This document shows positions 24,654 through 33,280 of a DNA stretch of 64,000 nt, piece by piece. The notes beneath the pieces were generated by a model. The model made no database searches. It was not told the origin of the DNA and saw nothing but the letters and a program-made list of their open reading frames with translations. The DNA comes from Alistipes sp. CAG:435. Lineage in GTDB: Bacteria > Bacteroidota > Bacteroidia > Bacteroidales > UBA932. The stretch spans positions 129,929 through 193,928 of the forward strand of contig FR893179.1 in the NCBI GenBank assembly GCA_000433355.1, read 5' to 3'. Position numbers and translations under genes: made by a program. Within the stretch, counting starts at the first letter, position 1. Every line of letters begins with the position of its first letter.

Positions 24654-25578
24654 GGCGATTCTGGATGATGTGCAGGAACTTCATCGCGTGGCATTGCCTG
24701 ACACCACATTGGCTGACAAGTTCGTCTAAATATTCCACTAACTTTCCTAATGGGAGATTGATCACCTCGCCGATTGATTTGAACCTGTTGTCCCTGGCCA
24801 GATAGTCCGCCATTTTCCGGTATGCCTGACCGGAATGCGGGTCAAAAGGCTCGCTGATCTCGTATTCACTTCCAGTGTTGCTGGCGAATGCTATAAGCAT
24901 CTTGTCGTAATCGCCATAAAAACTGATGGCCTGGCGGAAATCAACGATTGCATATTCATTGATTATCAGGTCCACCAGTTGTTGTTTTTCTTTTATGACA
25001 AGCGAGTCGAAGAGGTTGTCAAGCACTTCGTATGTCAAAGGTCTTTCGGTCGCATGCAGGTACTTCACTTTGGCCACCGCTCTCCTCAGCCTTCTTGATG
25101 CAATGCCTAAATTGACCTTCTCTGAATATGGGTGGTCAGAGTCCGAATATGCCAGAAAGTTCCATCGCCACTCCTCGGCTTTCCCGCAGATGTGATCTTC
25201 GACCGGGTTGTTGTTGACGTAAGCCAAAGCTGTCCTAATGGCTTTGTCTCCTTTCTTCAGCGACACACCGTAGCTATCGAACAGCACTCCGGAAAGCCCA
25301 TACCTGCGGTTGTATGATTTGCAGAAGTACGACATCAGTTCCTTGATGAACAGTCTTATAGATTCTTTGTCATCTGTGTCCAGCAGAATGTGAACATGAT
25401 TGTACATCAGGCATAGTGCCAACACCTTGACACCATGCTGTCGGGCGATAATACAAAATGATGTGATGAAAAACAATGAATCTTTGACGTTGTAGAACAC
25501 AACGAACCCATTCCGCGCCCTTTGAAATATGTGTGCCACAGTGTTTCCCTGATGGCTCCCGCACCTCGACCCTACCAT
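24643..25578 (-). CDS. REP-associated tyrosine transposase (RAYT, Y1/HUH family)
   Basis: 311 residues from the ATG at 25578; a longer frame to 25683 adds 35 residues not like the family. The Y1 transposase core is present: HVH at residues 61-63 in MYNHVHILL (metal-binding HUH motif), preceded by FQRARNGFVVFYN and followed by 'FIKELMSYFCKSYNRRYG', 'VLFDSYGVSLKKGD', 'YVNNNPVEDHICGKAEEWRWNFLAYS'. A C-terminal extension of about 150 residues carries helical, DNA-binding-like sequence. RAYTs are single-copy domesticated IS200/IS605 relatives linked to spread of REP palindromes. This one lies directly between copies of a 106-bp hairpin element, which is the expected context. Confidence 0.9.
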   Translation of the reverse strand: MVGSRCGSHQGNTVAHIFQRARNGFVVFYNVKDSLFFITSFCIIARQHGVKVLALCLMYNHVHILLDTDDKESIRLFIKELMSYFCKSYNRRYGLSGVLFDSYGVSLKKGDKAIRTALAYVNNNPVEDHICGKAEEWRWNFLAYSDSDHPYSEKVNLGIASRRLRRAVAKVKYLHATERPLTYEVLDNLFDSLVIKEKQQLVDLIINEYAIVDFRQAISFYGDYDKMLIAFASNTGSEYEISEPFDPHSGQAYRKMADYLARDNRFKSIGEVINLPLGKLVEYLDELVSQCGVRQCHAMKFLHIIQNRLGT

Positions 25579-25823
25579 AGTTATTAGTTTAAAGTAAGTG
25601 TTTAAATTTGATTCGCCGCTTGTTGGAATCTGTTTAGATTGTTTTCTTAGAAGAGTTTTCCTCACAAAGAACATTTCTAACAAATCAACCTTTAATCATT
25701 TACAATATAGACAATTCTGCACTGACTCCAAAATATTTTTGTGGTGCACTGGATATTTTTGTAATGCCCGGGCTTGGGCACTGGCCGTTGCACTAGCTGC
25801 ACGTGAGAACTGGATGGGTGAGG
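25579..25823. other. Spacer upstream of the RAYT gene
   Basis: No gene seen. Contains a fragment resembling the right part of family C (CTCACAAAGAACATTTCTAA near 25660). Confidence 0.5.
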
Positions 25824-25929
25824 TTGGCAGATAATGTGTTGATTTCCAATTGATAGAACTATTTCGTGGTATGGTTTCTTACACCACGAAATAGCCCTTT
25901 TGCTTAATATTCAATTAGTGGAGTGCCAC
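25824..25929. repeat. Repeat family B, copy 2 (106 bp)
   Basis: Ends TTGGCA and TGCCAC; left arm GCAGATAATGTGTTGATT; perfect 12-bp stem CTATTTCGTGGT (25859-25870) with ACCACGAAATAG (25883-25894); right arm TTAATATTCAATTAG. Confidence 0.92.
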
Positions 25930-26083
25930 GGCTGCTTTTTACTACTTCGCTTCCCTGAAAGTAGAGCGGGCTTGAGGTGATGATCCGGAGGACGATTGAG
26001 GCTGAATTAGTGATACAGTTGAGAGTCAAGGGTTGAAGTTGAAGTGAGTGTTGAAGTGGAGGCTGAGTGTGCCCTGAACGCTC

Positions 26084-26189
26084 GTGGCAGATAACATCTT
26101 GATTGTCAGAGAAAAGAAATATCTCGTGGTTCAAGAAACTGAACCACGAGATGTCTCTTAATATTCATTATTAATCGGTTAGATGCCAT
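26084..26189. repeat. Repeat family B, copy 3 (106 bp)
   Basis: Ends GTGGCA and TGCCAT; perfect 12-bp stem ATCTCGTGGTTC (26121-26132) with GAACCACGAGAT (26141-26152); right arm TTAATATTCATTATTAAT. Ends 25 nt before the tolC-like stop codon. Confidence 0.9.
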
Positions 26190-26213
26190 GCAGGGATTAC
26201 TGCTCGATTGGGT

Positions 26214-27410
26214 CTATAACTCCACAGCGTTCAGCTGGGCGAGGGCTTGGTGGTAGTCTCGCTCGGCGGCGAGGGTCTGCTCCAGGGCTTCATAGTACTG
26301 GTCGGTCTCGACGAGATATTCAATCATCGAGATCTCGCCTCGGGACTGGGCTGTCAGCAGGTAGTCACGGCTGTCGGTCTCGCTTAGGGAGGCGCGCATC
26401 AGTTCGGAGTTCTCCTTGAGGCTGGCGGCGCGGTTATACTGGACCAGAAGGTCGAAATAGAACTGCTGCTCTGCGGCAGCCTTGCGGGATTCTGCGGCGG
26501 CGATCTTCGCGCGGGACTGCTTCACTTTGTTGGCGTTGCTCCACAGAGGAATATTCACACCCACTGTCACGCCTCGAAACTTGTCTGATGTCGTGAGCTC
26601 GCTCATATAGCCGACGGTCAGTTCAGGTACCCAGGCAGTCTTGTCGATGGACAACTGTTTTTTGCCTACAGTAACCTCCTGACGGACATATTGCAGGACT
26701 GGATTTTTCTGCGACGCCGACTCGTACCACGAATCGAAATCGGATGGCAAGTTGTCTGAAAGGCCGTAGGCGGAATCTTCAAGAGCGATGTCGTTCCCAC
26801 CGTTGAGGCTCTTCAGTTTCGCCAGCAGGGTCTGACGCTCAACTTCTACTTGTGAGATCTGGCCACGTACGCTTGTCAGATGCACCTTGGCCTTGTTGAG
26901 GTCGAGGACATTGGCTCCACCGGCTTTCAGCCTTTTCTCAAAAGAAGACACGAGAGTCTGTGCCTGTGCCAGATGAGTGTCCAGTTCGGCTTTAAGGGCG
27001 TTGTAGTAGATAAGATCGATGCAGGCTTGCTTGGCTTCGAGTAGCACGTCAAGCCTCTCGGCTTTGTATTGCAGTGTGGCAAGTTCGTTCTGTCCGGCTA
27101 CTTGTCTGGATTTCATACCGGTCAGAGTGGCTGCATCGAACGCTTGGGTAACGCGGAAGTCACGTCTGTTGCCGATGCCGTCGGCTCCCCACAGGTAGTT
27201 GAACTCGAACTCCGGGTTCTCCAGCAATGCGTCTGCACGGTTGGCCAGTTTCTCGGCTTCCACTTCAGCGGCTGCGGCTTTCAGCTGCGGATTGTTTGTC
27301 TCTATTTGCCGGAGGACGGCTTCTGTGGAGGTCTGTGCGTAGACCGCAAAGGTGCTTCCTGCACAGATATAAATAGTTAATAATAACTTATTAATATTAC
27401 GGTGTTTCAT
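26214..27410 (-). CDS. TolC-family outer-membrane efflux protein (CusC/CzcC-like)
   Basis: 398 residues with signal peptide (cleavage about VYAQ). Two OEP repeats rich in long helices: 'ETNNPQLKAAAAEVEAEKLANRAD', 'LDLNKAKVHLTSVRGQISQVEVERQTLLAKLKSLNG', and in the second half 'IPLWSNANKVKQSRAKIAAAESRKAAAEQQFYFDLLVQYNRAASLKENSELM'. It forms the outer-membrane channel of a tripartite efflux pump; the CusA and CusB genes upstream on the same strand identify it as the metal-efflux partner. A 323-nt spacer filled with repeats A and C separates it from cusA, so it may need its own promoter. Confidence 0.88.
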   Translation of the reverse strand: MKHRNINKLLLTIYICAGSTFAVYAQTSTEAVLRQIETNNPQLKAAAAEVEAEKLANRADALLENPEFEFNYLWGADGIGNRRDFRVTQAFDAATLTGMKSRQVAGQNELATLQYKAERLDVLLEAKQACIDLIYYNALKAELDTHLAQAQTLVSSFEKRLKAGGANVLDLNKAKVHLTSVRGQISQVEVERQTLLAKLKSLNGGNDIALEDSAYGLSDNLPSDFDSWYESASQKNPVLQYVRQEVTVGKKQLSIDKTAWVPELTVGYMSELTTSDKFRGVTVGVNIPLWSNANKVKQSRAKIAAAESRKAAAEQQFYFDLLVQYNRAASLKENSELMRASLSETDSRDYLLTAQSRGEISMIEYLVETDQYYEALEQTLAAERDYHQALAQLNAVEL

Positions 27411-27445
27411 ATTAAAATATTACTATAATTCTTGTTGTTTCAGTT

Positions 27446-27471
27446 GGTTCGCCTCGACAGGCTCAGCGACC
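27446..27471. repeat. Repeat family A copy
   Basis: GGTTCGCCTCGACAGGCTCA then GCGACC, in the spacer between tolC-like and cusA-like genes. Confidence 0.85.
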
Positions 27472-27497
27472 AATGGAGTGTGTGACGATGATTTTCA

Positions 27498-27521
27498 GTC
27501 GCCTCGACGGACTCAGCGACC
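27498..27521. repeat. Repeat family A copy
   Basis: GTCGCCTCGACGGACTCAGC then GACC; two differences from the core consensus. Confidence 0.8.
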
Positions 27522-27537
27522 AAAGTGTTGCTTTTTC

Positions 27538-27561
27538 GGTCACTGATCTTGTCGAAGTGAC
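27538..27561. repeat. Repeat family A copy
   Basis: GGTCACTGATCTTGTCGAAG then TGAC; directly abuts the left end of the family C element. Confidence 0.85.
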
Positions 27562-27565
27562 TTTT

Positions 27566-27727
27566 AGAAGCTGTTTTGATTTGTTTGTCTGAAAATGTGA
27601 GAGTGAAAAACATCAGTTTCGACCGCTTCTTCCAAGTAAGACAGTGGTGCTGTCTGACTGAAGAAGCGGGAAGAAAATGAAGAATTATCACCTTAAAGTA
27701 CATTTCAAACAATTCAAAACTGCTTCT
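27566..27727 (+). repeat. Repeat family C, copy 2 (162-bp inverted-repeat element)
   Basis: Same length and ends (AGAAGC...GCTTCT) as 5188-5349. The central hairpin reads AGACAG/CTGTCT where copy 1 has AGATAG/CTATCT, a paired change that keeps the stem. Confidence 0.88.
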
Positions 27728-27733
27728 TTTTCA

Positions 27734-30700
27734 TCAGCCATGTTTCTTGGACTTGGAGTTGATGAGATAGATCACCGGCACGACGAACCCGTTCAGCAGG
27801 GTGGAGGAGAATAGTCCGCCGAGGATCACCTTAGCCATAGGGGACTGGATCTCGTTGCCCGGCAGGTCGCCGCCAAGCGCGAGCGGAAGCAGTGCCAGCG
27901 CGGAAGTGATGGCGGTCATAAGAATCGGGTTCAGCCTGTCCAGCGAGCCGATCATCACAGCCTCCTCGCGCGAATGCCCCTCCGATGCGAGCACATTGTA
28001 GCGGTCGATCAGGAGCATACCGTTGCGGGTCGCGATGCCGAACAGCGAGATGAATCCGATGATGGCCGGAATGCTCAGGATTCCGTCGGTGAAGAATATG
28101 GCGAACACGCCTCCGATGAGCGCCAGCGGCAGATTTAGCAGCACGACGAGCGACTGCGAGATGTTCTTGAACTCGCCGTACAGAAGCATAAAGATGATGA
28201 ATATACTGAATATGCTCACGAGGGCGATGGTCTTGGATGCCCTTTCCTCGCTCTCGAACTGTCCACCGTATTCAATATGGTAACCTTCAGGGAGTTCGAT
28301 GTTCTCGGCTATCTTCTCTCGGATGGCTCCGACGGCCTTGGCGAGTTCTCCACCGGTGGCGTTGCAGGAAACGACCAGCTTACGGCTGACGTTCTCGCGG
28401 TTGATAGTGTTCGGTCCGGCCGATGACTTGATGTCGGCCACATAGGACAGTGGAACCTTCTTGCCGTCACCGGTGTCTATGGTCAGATCGGAAATCCTCT
28501 CGATGCTTGAGCGTGCGTCATCATTGACTTTCAACGTGAGGTCGAACGAGCGGTTGCCCTCATAGACTGTCGAAACGACTTCGCCTTCCATCATCACCCT
28601 CACTACTTCGGCGAACTCGGGCAGGGATATTCCGTAGCGGGCGAGCATCTCGCGCTTCGGGGTGATGTTCAGCTCCGGCCTTTCGACCTGCTGCTCCACA
28701 TTGATGTCAGCGATGCCTTCCACACCAGAGATTGATGTCTTGATCTTCTGGCCGATCTCGTACATCTTGTTGAGATCCGAGCCGAACAACTTTATGGCGA
28801 TGTTGGCCTTTGTTCCGGAGAGCATCGCATCGATTCTGTGAGAGATAGGACCTCCGATCTCAATGTTCACTCCAGGAAGCACGGCTAATTTCTGACGTAC
28901 CTCTTCGGTCAACTGCTTTCTGGTTTTCTTACCAAGCTCGAACGGGCATTCAAACTCAGAGCTGTTCACTCCGAATGCGTGTTCATCGAGTTCCGCCCGG
29001 CCTGTCTTACGACCCACGGTCTTGATCTCCGGGATGCTGAGCAGGAGCTCCTCCGCCGTGCGGCCCATACGGTCAGACTCCTCCAAGGATATTCCAGGAA
29101 CAGTGCTGATGGAGATTGTGAACGAGCCTTCGTTGAAGGCGGGCAAGAAGCTTCCTCCGAGAGTGAAGAACATGACCACAGCGGCGACCAAAAGAGCGCC
29201 TACTCCGCAGAGAATCGTCTTCTTGTGGCCGAGAGACCAATTAAGGGCTTTCCCGTAGTATTTCTTCAGCCAACGAACCAGCGCCGGCTCACGTCCGGTC
29301 TTGTCGCTGTTCTGTGAGCCGAGAAGGAATGAGCTAAGGACAGGTGTGACAGTCAGTGCCACAAGCGTGGATGCCATCAGGGAGATGATGAACGTGATTC
29401 CCAGCGGCTTGAGCATCCTTCCTTCCATTCCGGAGAGGAAGAAGAGAGGCAGGAAGCTCGCGATGATGATGAGCGTTGAGTTAAGCATCGGCATACGGAC
29501 CTCTTTCGAGGCCTCGTAAACAACTTTGATTACGCTCTCCCGCTCATTTTCAGGTTTTTCTCGGTTCTGCCGCAATCGCTTGAACACATTCTCCACGTCC
29601 ACAATCGAGTCGTCCACAAGCGAACCTATGGCGATGGCGATTCCGCCTAGGCTCATCGTGTTGATCGTCAGTCCCATCCAACGGATCGCCAGCAAAGAGA
29701 AGACGATGGAAAGCGGGATTGAGATGAGGGAGATGATGGTGGTGCGCCAGTTCATCAGGAATATGAACAGCACGATTATCACGAATATCGCACCCTCGAT
29801 CAAGGACTTCTTCACGTTGTCGATCGAACTGTCGATGAACCTGGACTGGCGGAAAATCTGTGAGTTGATCTTAACGTCAGCCGGGAGGTTCGCCTTGAGC
29901 TCGCCAAGTGCGTTGTCAAGCCTTCCGGTGAGAGCCAAAGTGTTGGTGTTCGGCTGTTTGGTCACGGTCAGCAGCACGGCAGGCTTGCCGTCGTTGGAGG
30001 CCACGCCGAGAACCGGAGTCTTGGGGCCGATACGCACGTCAGCGATTGCGTCCAATGTGATCGGCAAACCGTTTTCCGAGGTCTTCACCACAGCCTTTTT
30101 CAGTTCGTCTATATCGTTGGTGGACAGAAGGCCACGGACGATATATTCATTGCCATATTCATAGAGAGTGCCGCCAGAGGCGTTCTGGTTCATTCCTTTG
30201 ACGGCGTAGATGACCTCGTCCATCGAGACTCCGTGACGGCGCATCTTGCCTGGGTCCATCAGGATCTGATATTCCTTGATGTCTCCGCCCATCACCGCGA
30301 CTTGGGCAACGCCGCCGGTCGAGAGGAGTCTTGGCCTGATCGTCCAGTCGGCGATCGTGCGAAGGTCCTGCATAGAGGTCGTGTCGGCGGTCAGGCCGAT
30401 GATCATCAGCTCGCCGAGGATTGAGGCCTGAGGTCCGAGAGTCGGGTTGCCGACATTCTCTGGAAGGTCAGCACCGACCATCGCTATTTTCTCGGAGACG
30501 ATCTGGCGGGCTTTGTAAATGTCTGTTCCCCAGTCGAATTCGATGTTGACGATAGAGAATCCGGTTGCGGATGACGAGCGTACGCGGCGCACGTTTGTCG
30601 CACCGTTGACGGCGGTCTCGATAGGGAAAGTGACGAGTCTTTCGACCTCTTCCGGAGCCATCCCTTCTGCTTCCGTCATCACGACCACAGTCGGCGCGTT

Positions 30701-30853
30701 CAGATCCGGGAACACATCGACTTCAGTGTGCATTGTTGAATATATCCCCGCTACGAGGCAGAGTGCGGCGATCACAAGGATCACCATTCGGTTGTTGAGT
30801 GAGAACCGGATGATTCCGTTCAACAGTCCGTTTTCGTGTTTGAGCTGTTCCAT
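27734..30853 (-). CDS. CusA/CzcA-type heavy-metal RND efflux pump
   Basis: 1039 residues, typical for HME-RND pumps. Twelve membrane segments in the RND pattern, two large periplasmic loops, and the TM4 proton-relay stretch GSLVDDSIVDVENVFKRL with the acidic pair. N-terminus 'STMHTEVDVFPDLNAPTVVVMTEAEGMAPEEVERLVTFPIE' is characteristic of CzcA/CusA. It takes up metal ions from the periplasm or the adaptor and drives them through TolC. The ATG is 4 nt after the cusB-like stop, so these two form an operon. Metal specificity (Cu/Ag versus Zn/Co/Cd) is not decided by what I can see. Confidence 0.93.
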   Translation of the reverse strand: MEQLKHENGLLNGIIRFSLNNRMVILVIAALCLVAGIYSTMHTEVDVFPDLNAPTVVVMTEAEGMAPEEVERLVTFPIETAVNGATNVRRVRSSSATGFSIVNIEFDWGTDIYKARQIVSEKIAMVGADLPENVGNPTLGPQASILGELMIIGLTADTTSMQDLRTIADWTIRPRLLSTGGVAQVAVMGGDIKEYQILMDPGKMRRHGVSMDEVIYAVKGMNQNASGGTLYEYGNEYIVRGLLSTNDIDELKKAVVKTSENGLPITLDAIADVRIGPKTPVLGVASNDGKPAVLLTVTKQPNTNTLALTGRLDNALGELKANLPADVKINSQIFRQSRFIDSSIDNVKKSLIEGAIFVIIVLFIFLMNWRTTIISLISIPLSIVFSLLAIRWMGLTINTMSLGGIAIAIGSLVDDSIVDVENVFKRLRQNREKPENERESVIKVVYEASKEVRMPMLNSTLIIIASFLPLFFLSGMEGRMLKPLGITFIISLMASTLVALTVTPVLSSFLLGSQNSDKTGREPALVRWLKKYYGKALNWSLGHKKTILCGVGALLVAAVVMFFTLGGSFLPAFNEGSFTISISTVPGISLEESDRMGRTAEELLLSIPEIKTVGRKTGRAELDEHAFGVNSSEFECPFELGKKTRKQLTEEVRQKLAVLPGVNIEIGGPISHRIDAMLSGTKANIAIKLFGSDLNKMYEIGQKIKTSISGVEGIADINVEQQVERPELNITPKREMLARYGISLPEFAEVVRVMMEGEVVSTVYEGNRSFDLTLKVNDDARSSIERISDLTIDTGDGKKVPLSYVADIKSSAGPNTINRENVSRKLVVSCNATGGELAKAVGAIREKIAENIELPEGYHIEYGGQFESEERASKTIALVSIFSIFIIFMLLYGEFKNISQSLVVLLNLPLALIGGVFAIFFTDGILSIPAIIGFISLFGIATRNGMLLIDRYNVLASEGHSREEAVMIGSLDRLNPILMTAITSALALLPLALGGDLPGNEIQSPMAKVILGGLFSSTLLNGFVVPVIYLINSKSKKHG

Positions 30854-30857
30854 AGGC

Positions 30858-32102
30858 CTAATGACTGTGTGTGTGACCTGCCGGAACGGCTGTTACGGAA
30901 GCGAGTTTTACCTGGATGGCACCTGTGGCCACAACAACATCGCCTTCGTTCAATCCGCTCTTTATCAGGACTCTCTGCCCGTCAGACTGTCCGAGTTTGA
31001 CCTCGCGTTTGAGGAAGCCGGTCTCGTCATTCTGCACGAAAACGTAGTAAACTCCCTGATCCTCGACCACCGCTCCGACCGGAACGCTTATGGCCCTTGA
31101 GGACGAGGATGATTTCAGATAGACATTCACATAGGATCCCGCAATAAGGTCTCCCTTGTTGTCGAACTCGAATGTCACAGGAATATAATAGTCTCCGTCA
31201 GAGGCCTTTCCGTAGCCGACCAACCGGCCGTTCAAAGCCTTCAGATTGTAGGTCTCGTCGCTGTAGGATGTTGAGAAGTTGGCGTCCTTGATTCCGCTGA
31301 TGAGTCCGTAGTATTTCTCGGAGACATCGGCGCGGAGCCTCAACCTTCTGTTCTGGCTGACAACCGCGATCGGGGTTCCGGTCTCGACATAGTCACCCTG
31401 GTTGACGTTGAGTTTCTTGATGAATCCGCCAAGCGGGGAAGTGACGCTGACGTTACCATCCTTGGATGTGCCGGAAGCCAGCGCATCGTACTCTGCCTTG
31501 GCCTGTTCGTATGCCAGTTTGCTTTGATCCAAATGGCTTTCGCTGACAATGTTGTCCTTGCTCAGTTGAATGTCTCGTTCATATTCTTTCTTCGCTGCCT
31601 CGTATGTGGCTTTTGCCTTAGCAAGCTGGTCTCCGCCACCGAGTTCCTTGGATGAGATTGTCGCGATCAGCGAGCCTTTACCTACGGCCGAGCCCTCTGC
31701 CAGTTTCCCGAAGCTGACGACTCCGGAACTTTTCGCCACTACGGTCATCTCGTCTCCCATAGCGGATAGAATCTGTCCGCTTGTGTGGATCACCTCATTG
31801 AAATCACCCACGGCTACAGTGTCGGTCGTGATTCCGAATGTTTTCTGGCGCTCAAGGCTCACCTCGATCTCGCCATCGTGCCCGTGCCCGTCCTCGTGCC
31901 CGTCAGCCTCACCGTGGCTGTGTTCGTGTTCGTGGTTATGCCCCTTGCAGGCTTCGCCACTATGGTTATGCCCGTGCTCGTGCTCGTGCTCCTCGTGAGC
32001 CTCAGCCTCGTGATCGTGATTGTGATCCCCGTGATTTGAATGGTTACCGCACCCTGCCAAAATAGCGCAGAATGCCATCAACGTTATTATCGTTTTCTTC
32101 AT
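30858..32102 (-). CDS. RND periplasmic adaptor (CusB/CzcB-like) with His-rich N-terminus
   Basis: 414 residues. Lipobox ILAGC; immediately after the acylated Cys comes a segment with 19 histidines (residues ~19-80) alternating with Glu, Asp and Gly, a likely metal-collecting tail, and the C-terminus ends HTHSH. The rest is a membrane-fusion protein: lipoyl-like hairpin (GSLIATISSKELGG...), long helices (AKATYEAAKKEYERDIQLSKDN), beta-barrel. It links the inner-membrane pump to TolC. First gene of the cusBA operon; an 18-bp-spaced direct repeat lies just upstream of its start. Confidence 0.92.
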   Translation of the reverse strand: MKKTIITLMAFCAILAGCGNHSNHGDHNHDHEAEAHEEHEHEHGHNHSGEACKGHNHEHEHSHGEADGHEDGHGHDGEIEVSLERQKTFGITTDTVAVGDFNEVIHTSGQILSAMGDEMTVVAKSSGVVSFGKLAEGSAVGKGSLIATISSKELGGGDQLAKAKATYEAAKKEYERDIQLSKDNIVSESHLDQSKLAYEQAKAEYDALASGTSKDGNVSVTSPLGGFIKKLNVNQGDYVETGTPIAVVSQNRRLRLRADVSEKYYGLISGIKDANFSTSYSDETYNLKALNGRLVGYGKASDGDYYIPVTFEFDNKGDLIAGSYVNVYLKSSSSSRAISVPVGAVVEDQGVYYVFVQNDETGFLKREVKLGQSDGQRVLIKSGLNEGDVVVATGAIQVKLASVTAVPAGHTHSH

Positions 32103-32103
32103 T

Positions 32104-32133
32104 TTAAGTGAATATATGTTTTTAAGTGAATAT
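32104..32133. promoter_or_regulatory. Direct repeat upstream of cusB, possible operator
   Basis: TTAAGTGAATAT occurs at 32104-32115 and 32122-32133, an 18-bp period, within 35 nt of the cusB-like ATG. Could bind a metal-responsive regulator in tandem; no consensus promoter was found here. Confidence 0.4.
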
Positions 32134-32417
32134 TTGAGTTATAAATATCCTAAAATTATTGAATAGGCTGATTCCGCCTCTCTCTATTCATTGTACGCGT
32201 CCCGACCTGTTAATTAGCATTATTGCCTCCGTTTGACGCTTATCACATCGCACGGATGGTCATTCCGTAAAAATGGCTGTTTCCCGTACTGTGTTGATAA
32301 TCAGTATATTCGTAAGTCCTGCCCTCCGATTTAGCCGGGCAGGGATTTGCAACCGGTTAACATTCAGTAATTTGCGCTTATCGCACTTGATGCGGAACCA
32401 AGATGGTGGACTGAATG
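32134..32417. other. Spacer between the DUF6769-like gene and cusB
   Basis: No gene. Holds a hairpin CCTGCCC (32318-32324)/GGGCAGG (32337-32343) and an 11-bp inverted repeat TAACATTCAGT (32358-32368)/ACTGAATGTTA (32410-32420), the second arm ending in the stop codon of the upstream gene. Possible structured leader or terminator; no known riboswitch recognised. Confidence 0.4.
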
Positions 32418-32834
32418 TTACGCAGCGACGGGCGGGGCGTTGGGAGCCATTGAAGAGACCAATGGCGGTGCGATAGATGGTATGAGATCCCCGGAAGCAT
32501 ATTCATTAGCGGTGCTTTCGGAGGTGATGGTCAGTAGGTTGGAGAGAATGGCAAGGATCGGGAATATGTCGCCGGCGTCAATGCCAAAATCTTGATTGTC
32601 AATGTGCAGCCTTTCCGACGGGCAGTACTGCTTGTGCGCCACGCAGTGGCTTTCGTCCTGATTGTGGTTCGCATCCGAATGGTGCGTGTGCTCGTCGTCG
32701 CAGCAACCGTCCATCCCGCAGACCTCCTCCACAATGCAGATCATAGTCTCATGGTGATGATGCGGCAGCACAGTCGCCAGCGTCACCATCATCATCGCCA
32801 GAAAGATCGGCACTATGGACAATTTCCTCAACAT
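32418..32834 (-). CDS. Small membrane/periplasmic His- and Cys-rich protein (DUF6769-like)
   Basis: 138 residues from the ATG at 32834 (a TTG further upstream is a poorer start). One N-terminal hydrophobic segment (IVPIFLAMMMVTLATVLP), then PHHHHE, CIVEEVCGMDGCC, DDEHTHHSDANHNQDESHC and HKQYC, i.e. many His and Cys residues suited to binding soft metals, and a second hydrophobic stretch around residue 90 (IFPILAILSNLLTI). Such proteins regularly accompany Bacteroidetes Cus-type efflux genes; a periplasmic metal chaperone or sensor is my inference. Confidence 0.7.
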   Translation of the reverse strand: MLRKLSIVPIFLAMMMVTLATVLPHHHHETMICIVEEVCGMDGCCDDEHTHHSDANHNQDESHCVAHKQYCPSERLHIDNQDFGIDAGDIFPILAILSNLLTITSESTANEYASGDLIPSIAPPLVSSMAPNAPPVAA

Positions 32835-32955
32835 AAAGTCTTTCAGACAATCCGAGTGCGAATTTAGCAATTATTTCTGAATATATGAAATTGTGAGATG
32901 GTGGCCGTCAATATATTGGCTGCGGATAATTAATGAATATGTAAGTTTAACTGGT

Positions 32956-33037
32956 AATAATCCCCTTTGGGTGACTTTGGCTCCCGAAGAGGGAGGGAAC
33001 CCGCTTTAGCGGGGAGGATCACCCGAAGGGGATTATT
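32956..33037. repeat. Large imperfect palindrome
   Basis: 19-bp arms AATAATCCCCTTTGGGTGA (32956-32974) and TCACCCGAAGGGGATTATT (33019-33037), one G-T pair, with an inner CCCGCTTTAGCGGG stem. Adjoins the family D repeats. Confidence 0.8.
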
Positions 33038-33094
33038 GCAGTTGGTCCCTATTCTAATTCCTAAAAATATGATTACTTAAGAATATAGGTAATT

Positions 33095-33174
33095 GGAGCG
33101 TAGCGACCGAAGGGGATTCGGGGAATCCTTTCCCCTTGCCCCACCGGGGCTGTCCCGTAGGGACTGGGGGTTGG
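33095..33174 (+). repeat. Repeat family D, copy 2
   Basis: Begins GGAGCGTAGCGACCGAAGGG, contains GGGGAATCCTTTCCCC and GCCCCACCGGGGCTGTC, ends ACTGGGGGTTGG. Directly followed by copy 3. Confidence 0.88.
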
Positions 33175-33190
33175 ATGAATCGTGCGCGAA

Positions 33191-33267
33191 GCGCGTAGCG
33201 ACCGAAGGGGATTCGGGGAATCCTTTCCCCGTGCCCCACCGGGGCTGTCACGGAGTGACTGGGGGTG
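33191..33267 (+). repeat. Repeat family D, copy 3
   Basis: Near-identical to copy 2 (differences in the ACGGAGTGACT part). Ends 14 nt before the nfnB stop codon. Confidence 0.88.
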
Positions 33268-33280
33268 AAGTATATCTCAG

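Noticed and set aside
24548..26189. CRISPR array
   Set aside because: Repeats are 106 bp, irregularly spaced (one gap holds a gene), carry long hairpins and no cas genes are near.
27411..33280. Mobile element carrying the metal efflux genes
   Set aside because: No integrase, transposase or direct target repeats bound the cluster; the repeats between genes are the same families found across the window.
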